From: Arthrobacter sp. B1I2
GTDB lineage: Bacteria; Actinomycetota; Actinomycetes; Actinomycetales; Micrococcaceae
Length of the DNA: 55,001 bases
Direction: 5' to 3'
NCBI RefSeq assembly: GCF_030816485.1
Contig: NZ_JAUSYC010000004.1
Coordinates: 1-55,001 of the forward strand
Positions 42,111-51,717 of this stretch are shown here, piece by piece. The position numbers were made by a program, and so were the translations under genes. Every line of letters begins with the position of its first letter. Within the stretch, counting starts at the first letter, position 1. The notes under the pieces are model-generated. The model had not been told where the DNA came from and ran no database searches. It saw only the letters and a list, made by a program, of their open reading frames with translations.

Positions 42111-43341
42111 GGTCGTTGCAACACCTGAGTGATTGGGGTGTTGTTGTGGGTTTTGGCAGGCCTGAGATCTTGCGTGAGGTGGTTCGGGTTTTCTGGGAGG
42201 CGAGGTCTTCTGGAGCGTCTGATGAGTTGGCGGCGGAGGCGGCGGGGATCTCCCCGTCAGCGGCCCGGGTGATCGTCCGTCAGCATGGTGGGGTGGATCC
42301 TTCGAAGAAGCCTCCGTGCGGACGGTTCTTGTCCGTCAGTGAGCGTGAGTTGATCGCTGTGTGGCGGGCGGCCGGGTGCGGGATACGTGAGATCAGCCGG
42401 CGTTTGGACCGGAGTCCGTCCACGATCAGCCGGGAGTTGGGCCGGAACATCCGCAACGGGGGCCACCGTCCTTATCTGGCGTCCTCGGCGCAGAACCGGG
42501 CGCAGAAGCTGGCCCGCCGGCCGAAGGCCCGGAAACTGGCTGTTAACGAGGCCCTGGCACTCTACGTCGCCGGGATGTTGACGGCCCGGGAGCGGTTGTC
42601 ACCGGAGCAGATCAGTGCCCGGTTGCGGATCGATTTCCCCGATGATGAGAGCATGCGCATCAGCCCCGAAACGATCTATCAGTGCATTTTCATCCAGGGC
42701 CGCGGCGGGCTGAGAGCAGAGCTCACCGCGGCCCTTCGCACCGGCCGTGCAGTGAGGCAACCGAACCGGCGCGCGGGGATGCGGAAGCCGCGGGTCCCGA
42801 AGGAGTTGCTGATCAGCGAACGCCCCGCCGAGGCCGATGACCGGGCAGTGCCCGGACACTGGGAGGGCGATCTGATCATTGGTACTCCGGGCACCGGGGC
42901 AATCGGAACGCTCGTCGAACGCAGCAGCCGCTTCGTGATGCTCCTGCACCTGCCCAACGGCCACACGGGCGAGCAGGTATTGGCCGCCATCGAGGAAACC
43001 CTGCCCACCCTCCCGGCTCAGCTGCGCCGGTCCCTGACCTGGGACCAGGGCGCGGAGATGGTCGGTATTCACGAACGCGTCAAGATAGCCACCGGCGCGG
43101 ACGTTTACTTCTGCGACCCTCACTCACCCTGGCAACGCGGCACGAACGAGAATACCAACGGGCTCCTGCGCCAGTATTTCCCCAAGGGCATGGACCTGAG
43201 CAAAGTCACCCCCGAGGACCTCGACTACGCCGCGGCAGGACTCAACGGGCGGCTACGCAAAACCCTCGGCTGGAAAACACCCGCACAAGCCCTCCAGCAA
43301 ATACTGGAAGAATCAGCAGCCTAGGACGTGTTGCAACGACC
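42111..43341 (+). mobile_element. IS30-family insertion sequence
   Basis: GGTCGTTGCAACAC at 42111-42124 is matched by its complement GTGTTGCAACGACC at 43328-43341, giving 14-bp terminal inverted repeats of a 1,231-bp element. One IS30-type transposase gene fills it. The flanks (..CTAGG on the left, ACTTG.. on the right) show no matching short direct repeat, so the target duplication has been lost or the element was moved by recombination. Confidence 0.9.
42146..43324 (+). CDS. IS30-family transposase
   Basis: I use GTG 42146 (392 residues); TTG 42116 within the terminal repeat is possible. The N-terminal half has two HTH units, including GCGIREISRRLDRSPSTISR. The catalytic DDE core is seen as GHWEGDLIIG (first Asp), LTWDQGAEM (second Asp) and NTNGLLRQYFPKGMDL (preceded by the Glu). 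The last segment, LNGRLRKTLGWKTPAQAL, is the usual IS30 C-terminus. The gene is intact and could be active. Confidence 0.95.
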   Translation: MGFGRPEILREVVRVFWEARSSGASDELAAEAAGISPSAARVIVRQHGGVDPSKKPPCGRFLSVSERELIAVWRAAGCGIREISRRLDRSPSTISRELGRNIRNGGHRPYLASSAQNRAQKLARRPKARKLAVNEALALYVAGMLTARERLSPEQISARLRIDFPDDESMRISPETIYQCIFIQGRGGLRAELTAALRTGRAVRQPNRRAGMRKPRVPKELLISERPAEADDRAVPGHWEGDLIIGTPGTGAIGTLVERSSRFVMLLHLPNGHTGEQVLAAIEETLPTLPAQLRRSLTWDQGAEMVGIHERVKIATGADVYFCDPHSPWQRGTNENTNGLLRQYFPKGMDLSKVTPEDLDYAAAGLNGRLRKTLGWKTPAQALQQILEESAA

Positions 43342-43827
43342 ACTTGAATCCGCCCCCCCGCTCTGTGCATCTTTGGCGGTCCGAGCGGACCACTTCACCC
43401 ATCCCCTTGCAGAGGCATCAGCGGATTAGTATCCCGACCTGTCCCAGCCGTTCTGACCGTGGAGCTTGGGCTGCAAACGAAAGCGTGAGGACAGGTGGCT
43501 CCGTCTTTGCTGGTCGATCGCGGCCCAACGACAAGACGACTAGATCATTTATCGGGGCCCGGGCAGGGCGGTGATCGGTGCCATCCAACCTCGCCGCTGA
43601 GCGCATTGCGCCGGCGGTCGTGGTTTTCGGACTGCCAGCGGCGTAACTTGGCCCGTTCTATTTTCCAGTCCGGAGAATGTCGGAGCTGGCTGCAAGTATT
43701 GTCTGATGCTTCGAAAACTTGCTGATGAACTGTCCTTCACAGTGTCGATGAACCTCCAACTTGCGAAACTTCGGCTATCCGGCTGCGGGCTACGGCGGTA
43801 CCGCGAAGGCTTTGACGCTGGTACTCA
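43342..43827. other. Noncoding region after the IS
   Basis: In almost 500 bases I find no gene that I would support. Several short frames overlap but lack ribosome sites and family features. The stretch may be a remnant of a gene disrupted by the IS or by rearrangement. Confidence 0.4.
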
Positions 43828-44277
43828 GTGGGCCGTGACCACACTGAACGATCGTTGCCCCAGCCTTCCCGCAAAGGTTTGGCCGGGCATCCCCAGACCA
43901 CGATACGAGGAATCGAAGTAGACCAACTGATGGCGCCGTTGCTTCGCGCTCTGTGGGACTTGGGCCTCGAGACCCAGTTCTCGTGCCAAGGTGACGCCGA
44001 CAACTACCTTCCCCATGAGCCGCTGCTCCATTACAGCCGCGCGCAAATAGTTTTCGCCGACTTCGACCACGCCTGCAAGTTCGTTCGGAAGACGATGGAA
44101 CTGTTGGACAGCGCCGCCTACAGCGAGGGAGGAATCGACATATCGACAATGGATCGTCTGGACGAACAAACCCATCGTGCGGCGGTTTGGTTTCCCCCTC
44201 AAATGCTGGACCAGATCACCCAAATCTGGGTGGAGTTCGAAAGGACGGTTCCCGAGGCAGCGCAGCGTCAAGTTTGA
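43828..44277 (+). CDS. Hypothetical protein
   Basis: The 149-residue product is not recognised. GLETQFSCQGDADNYLPHEP near residue 48 resembles a small conserved motif that I have seen in plasmid and phage proteins of unknown function, and AQIVFADFDHACKFVRKTME fits a strand-helix unit. The start is uncertain: GTG 43828 has no ribosome site, and translation might begin later (for example MAPLLRALW near 43930). Confidence 0.5.
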   Translation: MGRDHTERSLPQPSRKGLAGHPQTTIRGIEVDQLMAPLLRALWDLGLETQFSCQGDADNYLPHEPLLHYSRAQIVFADFDHACKFVRKTMELLDSAAYSEGGIDISTMDRLDEQTHRAAVWFPPQMLDQITQIWVEFERTVPEAAQRQV

Positions 44278-44472
44278 ACTAGGCGGGGAACGTTTGCTCT
44301 GCAGCTCTGCACCCACAGCCTGCCAACGGCGGGAGGGAGAGAGGTGCACCTAGCGTCCGAATGTCCTGCGAGTCCACCGCGTTGCAGCGAGCAGCGGTCA
44401 CGTACAGATACGATCAGCATCGCCGGAGTGAGGGTGAATCTGTCTGGTGACAACCGTTTCCTCGCTGCGTGA

Positions 44473-45867
44473 TCAGTCAGTCGTAGCTACGATCAGCCTT
44501 TTGGTCGGCCGGCTCAATGCTACGTAGAGGTGATTGGGTGCCGTGATCGTCTTCGGGTTGAGAACAATTACGTTGTCGAACTCCAAGCCCTTTAGCCGGA
44601 GTGTGGTGCCGACAACTGTCCCATATGGTTGCCAAGATGAGCGGTGATTCAGCCGCTCGATCAACTGCGCAGCGCACTCTTCCACGGTCGATTCCTGGCT
44701 CGCTTGGTTCATGGATAGCGCGCTAATGAAGAGTTTTTGGAGCTGTGGTCTGTAGTTGTATCCGCCGGGGCCGTTTATAAGGTGACGGAAGTAGCTGAGC
44801 GCAGCAGCTGCGCTTCCGTTGGCGAGGTATCGAGCAGCTGCGAGAACGATGGGTTGTTTTGACCGGCTGATTGTCCCTTTTGTCGTTAGATTCTTCTTGA
44901 GGGTCTGGACAACGGCTGTGGAGACGCCTGTCCTGGTCTGTGCCGCGAACGCGATGAGTGCGACAAGGACCGCGGCTCGGTCTGATGAGCTATCCAAGGT
45001 CCGCGCAATTTTCCGGACCTCAGACAGATCCGTTTTTTCCGCGACACGAACCCGCCCTTTATACGAACGCGCAATTCCGGACAATGCGTTGATGTTCGCA
45101 TGGTCCGGGGAGATTATCGCGGTAGTCCCGTGTCGGGGGATCAGCGAGGACAAGCCGCCCTGCGAAGCATCACGCGCCAATGACACAAACTCCAGAGGAT
45201 GAGGGCTGGCGGTGGGTCTCCGCCCGGCCAGCAGGTCGGCCCGAGCCAGTGCAAGCCATTCACCAAGACTTGGGTTCGTATTTTTCCACCTATGGGGCGT
45301 TGTCAATGTGGTCAGGAGGGGGAGGACTTCGGTGGAACCGTTCCACGCCGCGGAAGGGGCGGCGCCGAAATCGAAGATTGCCTGCAGCGGATCCCCGAGA
45401 ACGACGGTCGGAATGACACCGGACAGGACTTCCACGGTCTGTGCCTGTTCGACACTACAGTCCTGAAACTCATCGACAATTAGGAGATCAAACCCCATTG
45501 CCACTACATCGACAACTGTCTTACTTTTTAGCGCCCGTAGAGCGGCTGATTGGATGCATGCAAGATCGGGTCTATCGCCCTCTTTCCACTCGGCGCGGGC
45601 GGGAAAGGCGCGTACGAGCCTGAGACTGAATGCGGAGATCGTTTCTATGCGCGGCCGGTTACGGCCCTGAGATGCAACGCTGCGCCTGAGTGCTGCGATC
45701 CCGGCGTTCGTGTGTGTAAGAACCAGGATGCGGAGCTCAGGGTGGTTCTCGATGGTACGACCGATGGAATAGGTCTTGCCGTGGCCGGCAGGCGCCACCA
45801 CGGCTCCTGTGCCAAGAGTGGCCAGGTCCACTGCCTCAGACACTGGCCCCCCATGCGAGGAGCTCAT
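44473..45867 (-). CDS. gajB: Gabija UvrD-like helicase GajB
   Basis: The 464-residue protein carries UvrD-type SF1 helicase motifs in order: Walker A VVAPAGHGKTYSIG, Walker B FDLLIVDEFQDCSVEQ, GDPLQAIFDFGA, TTPHRWKN, then TLRLKGLEFDNVIVLN and YVALSRPTKRLIVA. The length is close to known GajB. It lies directly downstream of the OLD-type GajA gene and starts inside it (ATG 45867; TTG 45894 is the alternative). In Gabija, GajB is thought to be triggered by DNA ends produced by GajA and to help deplete nucleotides or destroy phage DNA. Confidence 0.85.
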   Translation of the reverse strand: MSSSHGGPVSEAVDLATLGTGAVVAPAGHGKTYSIGRTIENHPELRILVLTHTNAGIAALRRSVASQGRNRPRIETISAFSLRLVRAFPARAEWKEGDRPDLACIQSAALRALKSKTVVDVVAMGFDLLIVDEFQDCSVEQAQTVEVLSGVIPTVVLGDPLQAIFDFGAAPSAAWNGSTEVLPLLTTLTTPHRWKNTNPSLGEWLALARADLLAGRRPTASPHPLEFVSLARDASQGGLSSLIPRHGTTAIISPDHANINALSGIARSYKGRVRVAEKTDLSEVRKIARTLDSSSDRAAVLVALIAFAAQTRTGVSTAVVQTLKKNLTTKGTISRSKQPIVLAAARYLANGSAAAALSYFRHLINGPGGYNYRPQLQKLFISALSMNQASQESTVEECAAQLIERLNHRSSWQPYGTVVGTTLRLKGLEFDNVIVLNPKTITAPNHLYVALSRPTKRLIVATTD

Positions 45868-47539
45868 GGACGATTCGGGCGGCAGGAGAGTCAACAGTCT
45901 TTGCTTGGCTGTCGCTCAGCGCGATCTCCGCAAGCAATTCACCGCCGCTTGTCGACTTGAACCAATTGGGCCCTTCCTTCTTCGCGAGGCGCCATAGGGC
46001 GTTTTGGAGAGCAGCTAGCTGAGTATCCGGAACGGCTTCAGCTGCCACAATTCTGTCGGTGACAGATGTCGGACATTCTCTGGAGGCGAGGGCAGCAGTG
46101 ACGGATTGGCGTGAGGAGTTCCCCATCCCGTGTACCAGAACCTGACGCAGCCCTTCTGCAGAGAGGGACTCGATGATCTGCTGTTCCGTACATTTTGACT
46201 CGTCGCACCTGATCAGGGTTGTAGTTGAAGGCAAAGTCGACAGGTCGGTTTTCGTGTCATTGTCACAGAAGACCGCTGTGCGGTAGCCGAGATCGGCGAA
46301 TGCAGTCGCATAAGAGACCAAGTTTCCGTCCCCGCCGGCATCTGCGGTGGCCACCGCTGTTATTAGATGCAGATCGTTTCCCTCAGCGTGAGCGTAGACA
46401 CCCCGGGCAAATCCGGCTTCGGTGGCACCCTCACAAATCAGGACGCAGGGCGCGAGGAACGCCTCGGCATTTTTCCGAAGAGCGCCTTGAAAGGTTACAC
46501 CGGGGACGACTGCAGTGGTCCTATGCAGTGGTTCGCTTCGGACGACGGCCAGGTCTGAATGCTTCAACTCACGAAGTACGACAGGGGAATGGGTGGTCAC
46601 GAAGACCTGCGTAAGAGGGGATTTATCGGAGGTGCGGAGCGCGAGTGTGCGAAGCAGATGCCGAATCCGGAATGGCTCCAAGCCGGACTCCAACTCATCA
46701 ACGAGGAGGACACGTGCATCTTCGGAGTTTGCCAGCTGCACCGCGATGCCGGTGAGGCGCCGGGATCCGAGTCCATGACGTTCCAATGGGACATCACCGC
46801 TGTGAAGAGAAACTGCGCCTTCTCCGAGCTGAAAAGAGTCTGCATTGAGCGCTGCCGAAAGAGTCGCTTCAGCCCGTATACCGCGCAGCAGGCGAGCCTG
46901 CGTCTTTACTTTCTCGGCAATACCCGTGAGTTCATGGAAAGCATTGATCGTGGCGCTCTTCGCCGCCCTTGATGCTTCAATCAGCGTTTGACCAGTGGGA
47001 CGCTGATCCTCCGCCCCTGTCATTCGGAGGAGCGCGGAGGTCCGCGACCAGCGCAGGTCAGTGATGTTATCGCTGCCCACCCTGACCACCCCGAACGCTG
47101 CTCTGTGGGACGCCCGAAGGACACCTGGCGTGTTCTGTCGATCAGCGATTACCTGCCAAACCGGTTCGAGGTAACGGTCAACCCGAAGCTCGACTGTCAG
47201 GGCCGGTGTTTCAGTATCTGGCTCGTCGACCAATGCACCGGTAGTTGGATCCACGCCGCGTACGTAGTTCATGAAAGCGTCGAGTCCGAGAAGTTCGGCT
47301 GGGGGGTCAATTACGGTTGCCCGGATAAGAAGACCTGCATTTGCAGTAGAAGGACCGTGGAAGTCATTGTCCGTAAAGGTATGGCTCCATCGGGGCGAAA
47401 AGAGCAGGCCGAGAGCATCCAGAATGGTCGTCTTGCCGGAGTCGCCGGGCCCAACCAAGGCCGTGATGCCGGTGCCCGGCTGCCATTCCATTTGCCGGAT
47501 CCCTCGGAAGTTCTCGATGAGAACGTCGTGTATTTGCAC
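45836..47539 (-). CDS. gajA: Gabija OLD-family ATPase/TOPRIM nuclease GajA
   Basis: GTG 47539 has an AAGGG site eight bases upstream (567 residues; TTG 47557 is also in frame). The ATPase part has VLIENFRGIRQMEW, Walker A VGPGDSGKTTILD and Walker B LLVDELESGLEP. The TOPRIM part follows, with VLICEGATEAGF (Glu) and TAVFCDNDTKTD (the DxD group). This is the class 2 OLD layout of GajA, a sequence-specific endonuclease inhibited by NTPs in the known system. The overlap with gajB and the order match characterised Gabija loci. Confidence 0.85.
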   Translation of the reverse strand: MQIHDVLIENFRGIRQMEWQPGTGITALVGPGDSGKTTILDALGLLFSPRWSHTFTDNDFHGPSTANAGLLIRATVIDPPAELLGLDAFMNYVRGVDPTTGALVDEPDTETPALTVELRVDRYLEPVWQVIADRQNTPGVLRASHRAAFGVVRVGSDNITDLRWSRTSALLRMTGAEDQRPTGQTLIEASRAAKSATINAFHELTGIAEKVKTQARLLRGIRAEATLSAALNADSFQLGEGAVSLHSGDVPLERHGLGSRRLTGIAVQLANSEDARVLLVDELESGLEPFRIRHLLRTLALRTSDKSPLTQVFVTTHSPVVLRELKHSDLAVVRSEPLHRTTAVVPGVTFQGALRKNAEAFLAPCVLICEGATEAGFARGVYAHAEGNDLHLITAVATADAGGDGNLVSYATAFADLGYRTAVFCDNDTKTDLSTLPSTTTLIRCDESKCTEQQIIESLSAEGLRQVLVHGMGNSSRQSVTAALASRECPTSVTDRIVAAEAVPDTQLAALQNALWRLAKKEGPNWFKSTSGGELLAEIALSDSQAKTVDSPAARIVHELLAWGASV

Positions 47540-47748
47540 GCTTTCTGCCCTTTTCAATTAGGGCGTGAGTGCCCACCACTTTGCTCTGTTCAATCTATGG
47601 GAATGAGGGGCGATTCTGTTTCGCCGTTGAGTTTCACACTAAATGCAACTCTGCCTGTGGATGTGGAGATGAAAAAGCAAGACGGAACTGGGAGCACTTC
47701 TTTGAGTCGAGCAAACTACCTGTTCTGCCAGCTGCAGTAATGGGGCCT

Positions 47749-48999
47749 TCAGAGGAGAGCTGACTGCGCCGGCCCTTGCCGATCGCGTTCCCTAGCCATG
47801 ACAACAAAGTCCTCAACGCTCATCAGCCATTGCCGTTGCTCCTGCTTATACGGTTCGTGCAGAGCACGGGGGATGACGAGCTGGATCCTGTGGTCCTTCA
47901 TTTCATCGGTCTGCGCCGGGCTAATAGGGCTCTCCAATGTCAGCAAATGCTTGTCCTCAATGCGTTTTGCTTCGCTGAGGACCTGCCGCCATCGGTCTTT
48001 GCACGTGGTCTTGACTCCCAACATGGTCAGATCGAGGGCCGGAAAATTCGGGTCCCGGTATTCGTTGATACTGGGGAAGATAAAGTCCGGGCGTGCCCGG
48101 TTTTCCGTCACCGGATTGAAGGTGTGGCGGACATCCAAAGCATCGAAGAGGGCGATGAGTTGGTTCTCCAGTCCCTTCCCGGCGCGGCTTTTACGTCGGT
48201 TATGCAGGGAGAGGGACACCTCAATGAACCGGTCCACGTCCACGTGCCCGTCGCTGTAGAGGGCATCCAGAGTGTCAGTGGCGAGATGGCGTTCCAAGGT
48301 TCTGAAGAGTATTTCTTCCTGCTCCATCCACGCCATCAGCACCATATCGGGGTCGTCGGCCGGACGAAGGTCAGGGAGAGTGGAACGGGCGAAAGCACCA
48401 AATTCGGCTGAGGTCGGGAATCGGGGTCCGAATTTGGCCAAGATCCGGTCGAGCCATGCGTCGTTGGCTGGTTCAATGGCGATGCCGAGCATGTCCAGGA
48501 GGTACATGGCGGTCAGGCCCAGGCTGTCGTGCCCAGCCTCTAGCCCGGCGCGGACGGAAAAGCCATGGCGCTCCAGTACATCTGTGCCGAAGAGCCAGTC
48601 CAGCTGGGCGGCGATGCTGGACCCGGACGGGGCCACGATAAACAGGGCGCCCCCGGCTTTTTGCTTTGCAATGAACACGATGTCACCAGGCTGCGCCATT
48701 TTCATCGCGTCTACCGATGCCGGGTAGTACAGGCGGTATTCGGACCGGTTGGGGGTGTTCAGCCGGGCATCGTAGAAGGTCAGCGTTCCATCTTCTGCGA
48801 CCGGCTCATCGGTCTCGTCAGATACGAGCAGGAAGCGCGTCGGAATGACCAGCCTTTCCGTGGGGCGCCCAAAGAGCCCTTGGAGGGCTTTAACGCCGTC
48901 GAGTTCATGCTGATTTGAACTCCTCCCGACCGTTTCGACGGTGCTGAGGATCTTGGCAGCTACTCCGTCGAAATGGTCAGCCAGGTCACCGAAATCCAT
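47749..48999 (-). CDS. EcoRII-like type II restriction endonuclease
   Basis: The 416-residue protein has an N-terminal DNA-recognition half and a C-terminal EcoRII-C-like catalytic domain. RARPDFIFPSINEYRD carries the catalytic Asp region, and LGVKTTCKDRWRQVLSEAKR the Lys-x-x-Lys-x-Arg group; KHLLTLESPISPAQTDEM follows as in EcoRII. EcoRII cuts CCWGG. Whether this enzyme shares that target is not shown by the sequence. It starts at ATG 48999 and lies 100 bases downstream of a C5 methyltransferase gene on the same strand. Confidence 0.85.
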   Translation of the reverse strand: MDFGDLADHFDGVAAKILSTVETVGRSSNQHELDGVKALQGLFGRPTERLVIPTRFLLVSDETDEPVAEDGTLTFYDARLNTPNRSEYRLYYPASVDAMKMAQPGDIVFIAKQKAGGALFIVAPSGSSIAAQLDWLFGTDVLERHGFSVRAGLEAGHDSLGLTAMYLLDMLGIAIEPANDAWLDRILAKFGPRFPTSAEFGAFARSTLPDLRPADDPDMVLMAWMEQEEILFRTLERHLATDTLDALYSDGHVDVDRFIEVSLSLHNRRKSRAGKGLENQLIALFDALDVRHTFNPVTENRARPDFIFPSINEYRDPNFPALDLTMLGVKTTCKDRWRQVLSEAKRIEDKHLLTLESPISPAQTDEMKDHRIQLVIPRALHEPYKQEQRQWLMSVEDFVVMARERDRQGPAQSALL

Positions 49000-49099
49000 A
49001 CTTCCCCCACGCTAAAAACCAGACATGCACGCCGAAATTGACCGTATCGCGGTGGCGTCTCCGACAGTCACCGCGACACGGCCGCGGACGTGAGGCAGG

Positions 49100-50350
49100 T
49101 CAGGCAGAAAGGGGCTCGACTGTGGCCGGCTGGTTCACGATTTTGAGTACGTGCGGGGTCATGATCCGGGCAATCTCACTCATCACGGGCGTGACGACGC
49201 TGTTCCCGAACTGCTTGTAGGCCTGGGTGTCACTCACCGGGATCCTGAAGGTGTCCTCATATCCCATCAGGCGCGCGCACTCACGGGGCGTGAGCCTGCG
49301 AGGACGAAGCCCGTCCTGTGAGACGAGGATTTCTGAGCCGTCCTTGTAGTACCGCGCGGAGAGGGTCCGTGAGGTTCCCATCGGGTGAACCAGTCCGAAG
49401 CCAAAGCCATTGCCGGCGGCCTTGTGCTTGGCAGCGTACGCCTGCAGATAAGCCCACAAGTTGGCCGTCAGCGTGAACTTGGCCTGCACTTCATCATTCT
49501 CGTGGTCAAAGAACCGGTCTCCGTCCCATTCGAGGAATGGTTCGGTCCCGTCGGTCTTGTGCAGGATGGTGTGAAGCTTCGGGCCCACCGGCGGGATTTC
49601 CAGATCGTCCCAGCTGAAGTCAGTGGGTTCGCGGAAGCCGACGATGATGATTCGCTCCCGGTGCTGGGGCGTGAAGTTGATCGCGTCGATGACCTTCGTG
49701 TGGACCTCGTACCCGAGTTCCTCCTCAAGAGTCTGCATGATCACGGCAAAGGTGCGTCCCTTGTCATGGGATCGGAGATTTTTGACATTTTCGAGCATGA
49801 ACGCCGCCGGGCGCTTTTCATTGATAATGCGGGCCACGTCGAAAAACAGGGTGCCCTGGGTGGCATCCTCGAACCCGTGCAGGCGGCCGAGGGAGTTCTT
49901 CTTGCTTACCCCCGCGATGGAAAAGGGCTGGCAGGGGAAACCACCGAGCAAAACGTCGTGGTCCGGGACTTCTTCCGCGGGGAAAGGCTGGATATCCCCG
50001 ACGAAGGTGTGGGAGTCTTCCTGGTCGTCCGGGAAGTTGGTCAGATAGGTCTTTTCGGCGTACTTGTTCCACTCACTGGTGAAGACGCAGCGGCCGCCGT
50101 GGGCCTCGAAGCCCTTCCGGATGCCGCCGATACCGGCAAAGAGATCAATGAACTTGAAATCATCCGCACCCGCAGCTGTCCGCAGGCCCAGCAGTTCCTT
50201 GAGCGCAGGCGCGAGCATTGTGGGGCAGGCGGTCTCGCCGCTTTCCCAGCGCGCTACAGTGCGATCTGAGACGTTGAGCTGCTCCGCGAGCTGACGTTGG
50301 GTGTACCGTGCACGGGCCTGGGCAAGGAGTGTATTTGCGTTGTCCATCAT
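49100..50350 (-). CDS. DNA cytosine-C5 methyltransferase with N-terminal HTH
   Basis: The 416-residue product starts with an XRE-like HTH ([20 protein letters not shown], residues 16-35). It then has the C5 methyltransferase motifs: [16 protein letters not shown] (SAM site), [12 protein letters not shown] with the catalytic Cys, and [12 protein letters not shown] (ENV motif). RMGTS-like and GNSVVTPVM segments close it. Like M.EcoRII, it could repress its own gene through the HTH. It protects host DNA from the neighbouring endonuclease. ATG 50350 or 50347 is the start, just after an AGGA. Confidence 0.9.
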   Translation of the reverse strand: MMDNANTLLAQARARYTQRQLAEQLNVSDRTVARWESGETACPTMLAPALKELLGLRTAAGADDFKFIDLFAGIGGIRKGFEAHGGRCVFTSEWNKYAEKTYLTNFPDDQEDSHTFVGDIQPFPAEEVPDHDVLLGGFPCQPFSIAGVSKKNSLGRLHGFEDATQGTLFFDVARIINEKRPAAFMLENVKNLRSHDKGRTFAVIMQTLEEELGYEVHTKVIDAINFTPQHRERIIIVGFREPTDFSWDDLEIPPVGPKLHTILHKTDGTEPFLEWDGDRFFDHENDEVQAKFTLTANLWAYLQAYAAKHKAAGNGFGFGLVHPMGTSRTLSARYYKDGSEILVSQDGLRPRRLTPRECARLMGYEDTFRIPVSDTQAYKQFGNSVVTPVMSEIARIMTPHVLKIVNQPATVEPLSA

Positions 50351-50362
50351 GTCCTATCTGGG

Positions 50363-50390
50363 TTGTTCACCCGACATTCTGTCGTATATC
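50363..50390 (+). promoter_or_regulatory. Palindrome and plus-strand promoter upstream of the methyltransferase
   Basis: CGACA-ttc-TGTCG (50372-50384) lies 22 bases from the methyltransferase start, where a self-regulating HTH would bind. On the plus strand, TTGTTC (50363-50368) and TATATC (50385-50390) are 16 bases apart around it, a possible promoter pointing away from the gene. Confidence 0.45.
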
Positions 50391-50523
50391 TGACCCAGAG
50401 CCGGGGCGGCGCGCCGGGCTGGGTGGCGTGACTTTGGCCGCTGCTAGGTCCAGTTCGCGGCCTCAGCAATGGGCGGGTAAAATTGCGAGAGCTTCTTTGC
50501 ATCCCCCCATTTGTAAAGCAGCG

Positions 50524-50570
50524 AAGAACCCCATGCTTGAGTCCTTTGGATTCGCGTGGGGTTCTTTTTT
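50524..50570 (+). terminator. Intrinsic terminator on the plus strand
   Basis: AAGAACCCCA and TGGGGTTCTT flank a loop and are followed by TTTTT, pointing right. No plus-strand gene lies upstream, so it may end a short RNA from the promoter-like site at 50363-50390, or serve leftward readthrough from the other side less well. Confidence 0.75.
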
Positions 50571-50612
50571 GCCACCCGCTTCGCCGGTCCTCATGCCTTC
50601 GGCTGAATGGGT

Positions 50613-50939
50613 CTAGGCCGCGGCCGCTCCGGTGTCGGTGATGCCGGCGAGCAGCCACTGCTCTGATAGTGGATCGCGGCGCAGTTCGAAGGTTCGAAGC
50701 GCCGATGTTGCAGTCAAGCGCACTTGGACTTGTAAGTGCTCGATGTCCACCAGGTTCCCGACTCCAACCGGCGCGCGTTTGGCAGTGTTCCACCAGTCCG
50801 AACGGCTGAACCAGCGCACAGGCTCTGCAGCGACGACCCATATTCGGCCGTCGTACCGGACCGCGAGGGGAGTGCCGGCGGGGGTGAACCGGATGTCGAC
50901 GGGAGCGTCGAGGGTCATTTCACTTGCTGTTGTTGTCAC
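50613..50939 (-). CDS. Small hypothetical protein
   Basis: The 108-residue protein is beta-rich: VDIRFTPAGTPLAVRYDGR, IWVVAAEPVRWFSRSDWW, LRTFELRRDPLSEQWLL. The pattern of a strand followed by aromatic-rich turns is like DUF6504-type proteins of actinobacteria, but I cannot confirm the family. Its start lies inside the end of the upstream gene, so the two are coupled. Confidence 0.55.
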   Translation of the reverse strand: MTTTASEMTLDAPVDIRFTPAGTPLAVRYDGRIWVVAAEPVRWFSRSDWWNTAKRAPVGVGNLVDIEHLQVQVRLTATSALRTFELRRDPLSEQWLLAGITDTGAAAA

Positions 50940-51252
50940 GGCTGGTCCGTTCTCCCAAATTCCTGTTCATCATTTCTTCCCGGCGGGTGACCGCCGAACT
51001 CCATACCCAAGTCCGGTACGTGACCGGCCCGTCCTTCCACGTCACTTCCGCCGCTTTTGCCGTCCACGCGAATACCTCCCCGTCTACCAGTTCTGCGCAG
51101 TTCGGGAACCGGATCCACGCCTTCACAGGGATCCCCGGATACCCGTTCTTGGCCGGGAAGTGCTCAAAATCGAGCTCTTCCACGGTCAGCCCAATCGGGC
51201 CGGCCCGTCGCGCGTACTGCGCTTGCAGCGCGGCAGCTTGCTCCGGTCCCAT
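50920..51252 (-). CDS. Small hypothetical protein
   Basis: This 110-residue product begins with a helical segment (EQAAALQAQYARRAG), has a beta-rich middle with GIPVKAWIRFPNCAELVDGE and VTYRTWVWSSAVTRRE, and ends in a polar tail. It overlaps the following gene by 20 bases. No family is recognised. Such small proteins are often found near transfer or anti-restriction genes of actinobacterial plasmids. Confidence 0.6.
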   Translation of the reverse strand: MGPEQAAALQAQYARRAGPIGLTVEELDFEHFPAKNGYPGIPVKAWIRFPNCAELVDGEVFAWTAKAAEVTWKDGPVTYRTWVWSSAVTRREEMMNRNLGERTSRDNNSK

Positions 51253-51717
51253 AACACAACCTTAGAACATATATTCGAATAGACACGCCAACAAAAAGCG
51301 GCCGTCTAAGCCGCAGGTTTCATTGTGGGGGAGGGGTACGACAAAGGCCGGGTTGCACGCCAATGGGGACAGCCTGAGCTGTGCGGAGGGCTCCACCCGA
51401 CCCCAGTGGGCACAACCCGGTCCCTCATGCCATGGGCTCCGCTGCGCTCCACCCAAGAGAAGGTCCTGCGCATCGCTCCGGCCTGTAAAAGCGTTGTTTT
51501 GCCTTACATGTGGCTGGGTTGTTCTCCGTACAAGGCCACTGATCGTAGCCGTCCGGGGGCCCGACCCGTCAACCCACGCTCCCGTCCAGGGCCACGCGGT
51601 CGCCAGGGCTCCCTTATTTCGCGGCCCTGCCCGTGCACTCTTCGGGGTTGACGGCCCACCCTCGACCGGCTGCGACAGTGGGGGCCTCGGGCGGCGGGGC
51701 AGGAGGGAGGTGGCTAC
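51253..51717. other. Noncoding region with a weak leftward terminator
   Basis: No gene is supported. On the minus strand GCGGC (51298-51302) and GCCGC (51310-51314) flank a seven-base loop and are followed by five T, a small terminator just upstream of the 51252 gene. The rest, up to 51717, is GC-rich with no obvious motif. Confidence 0.4.
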
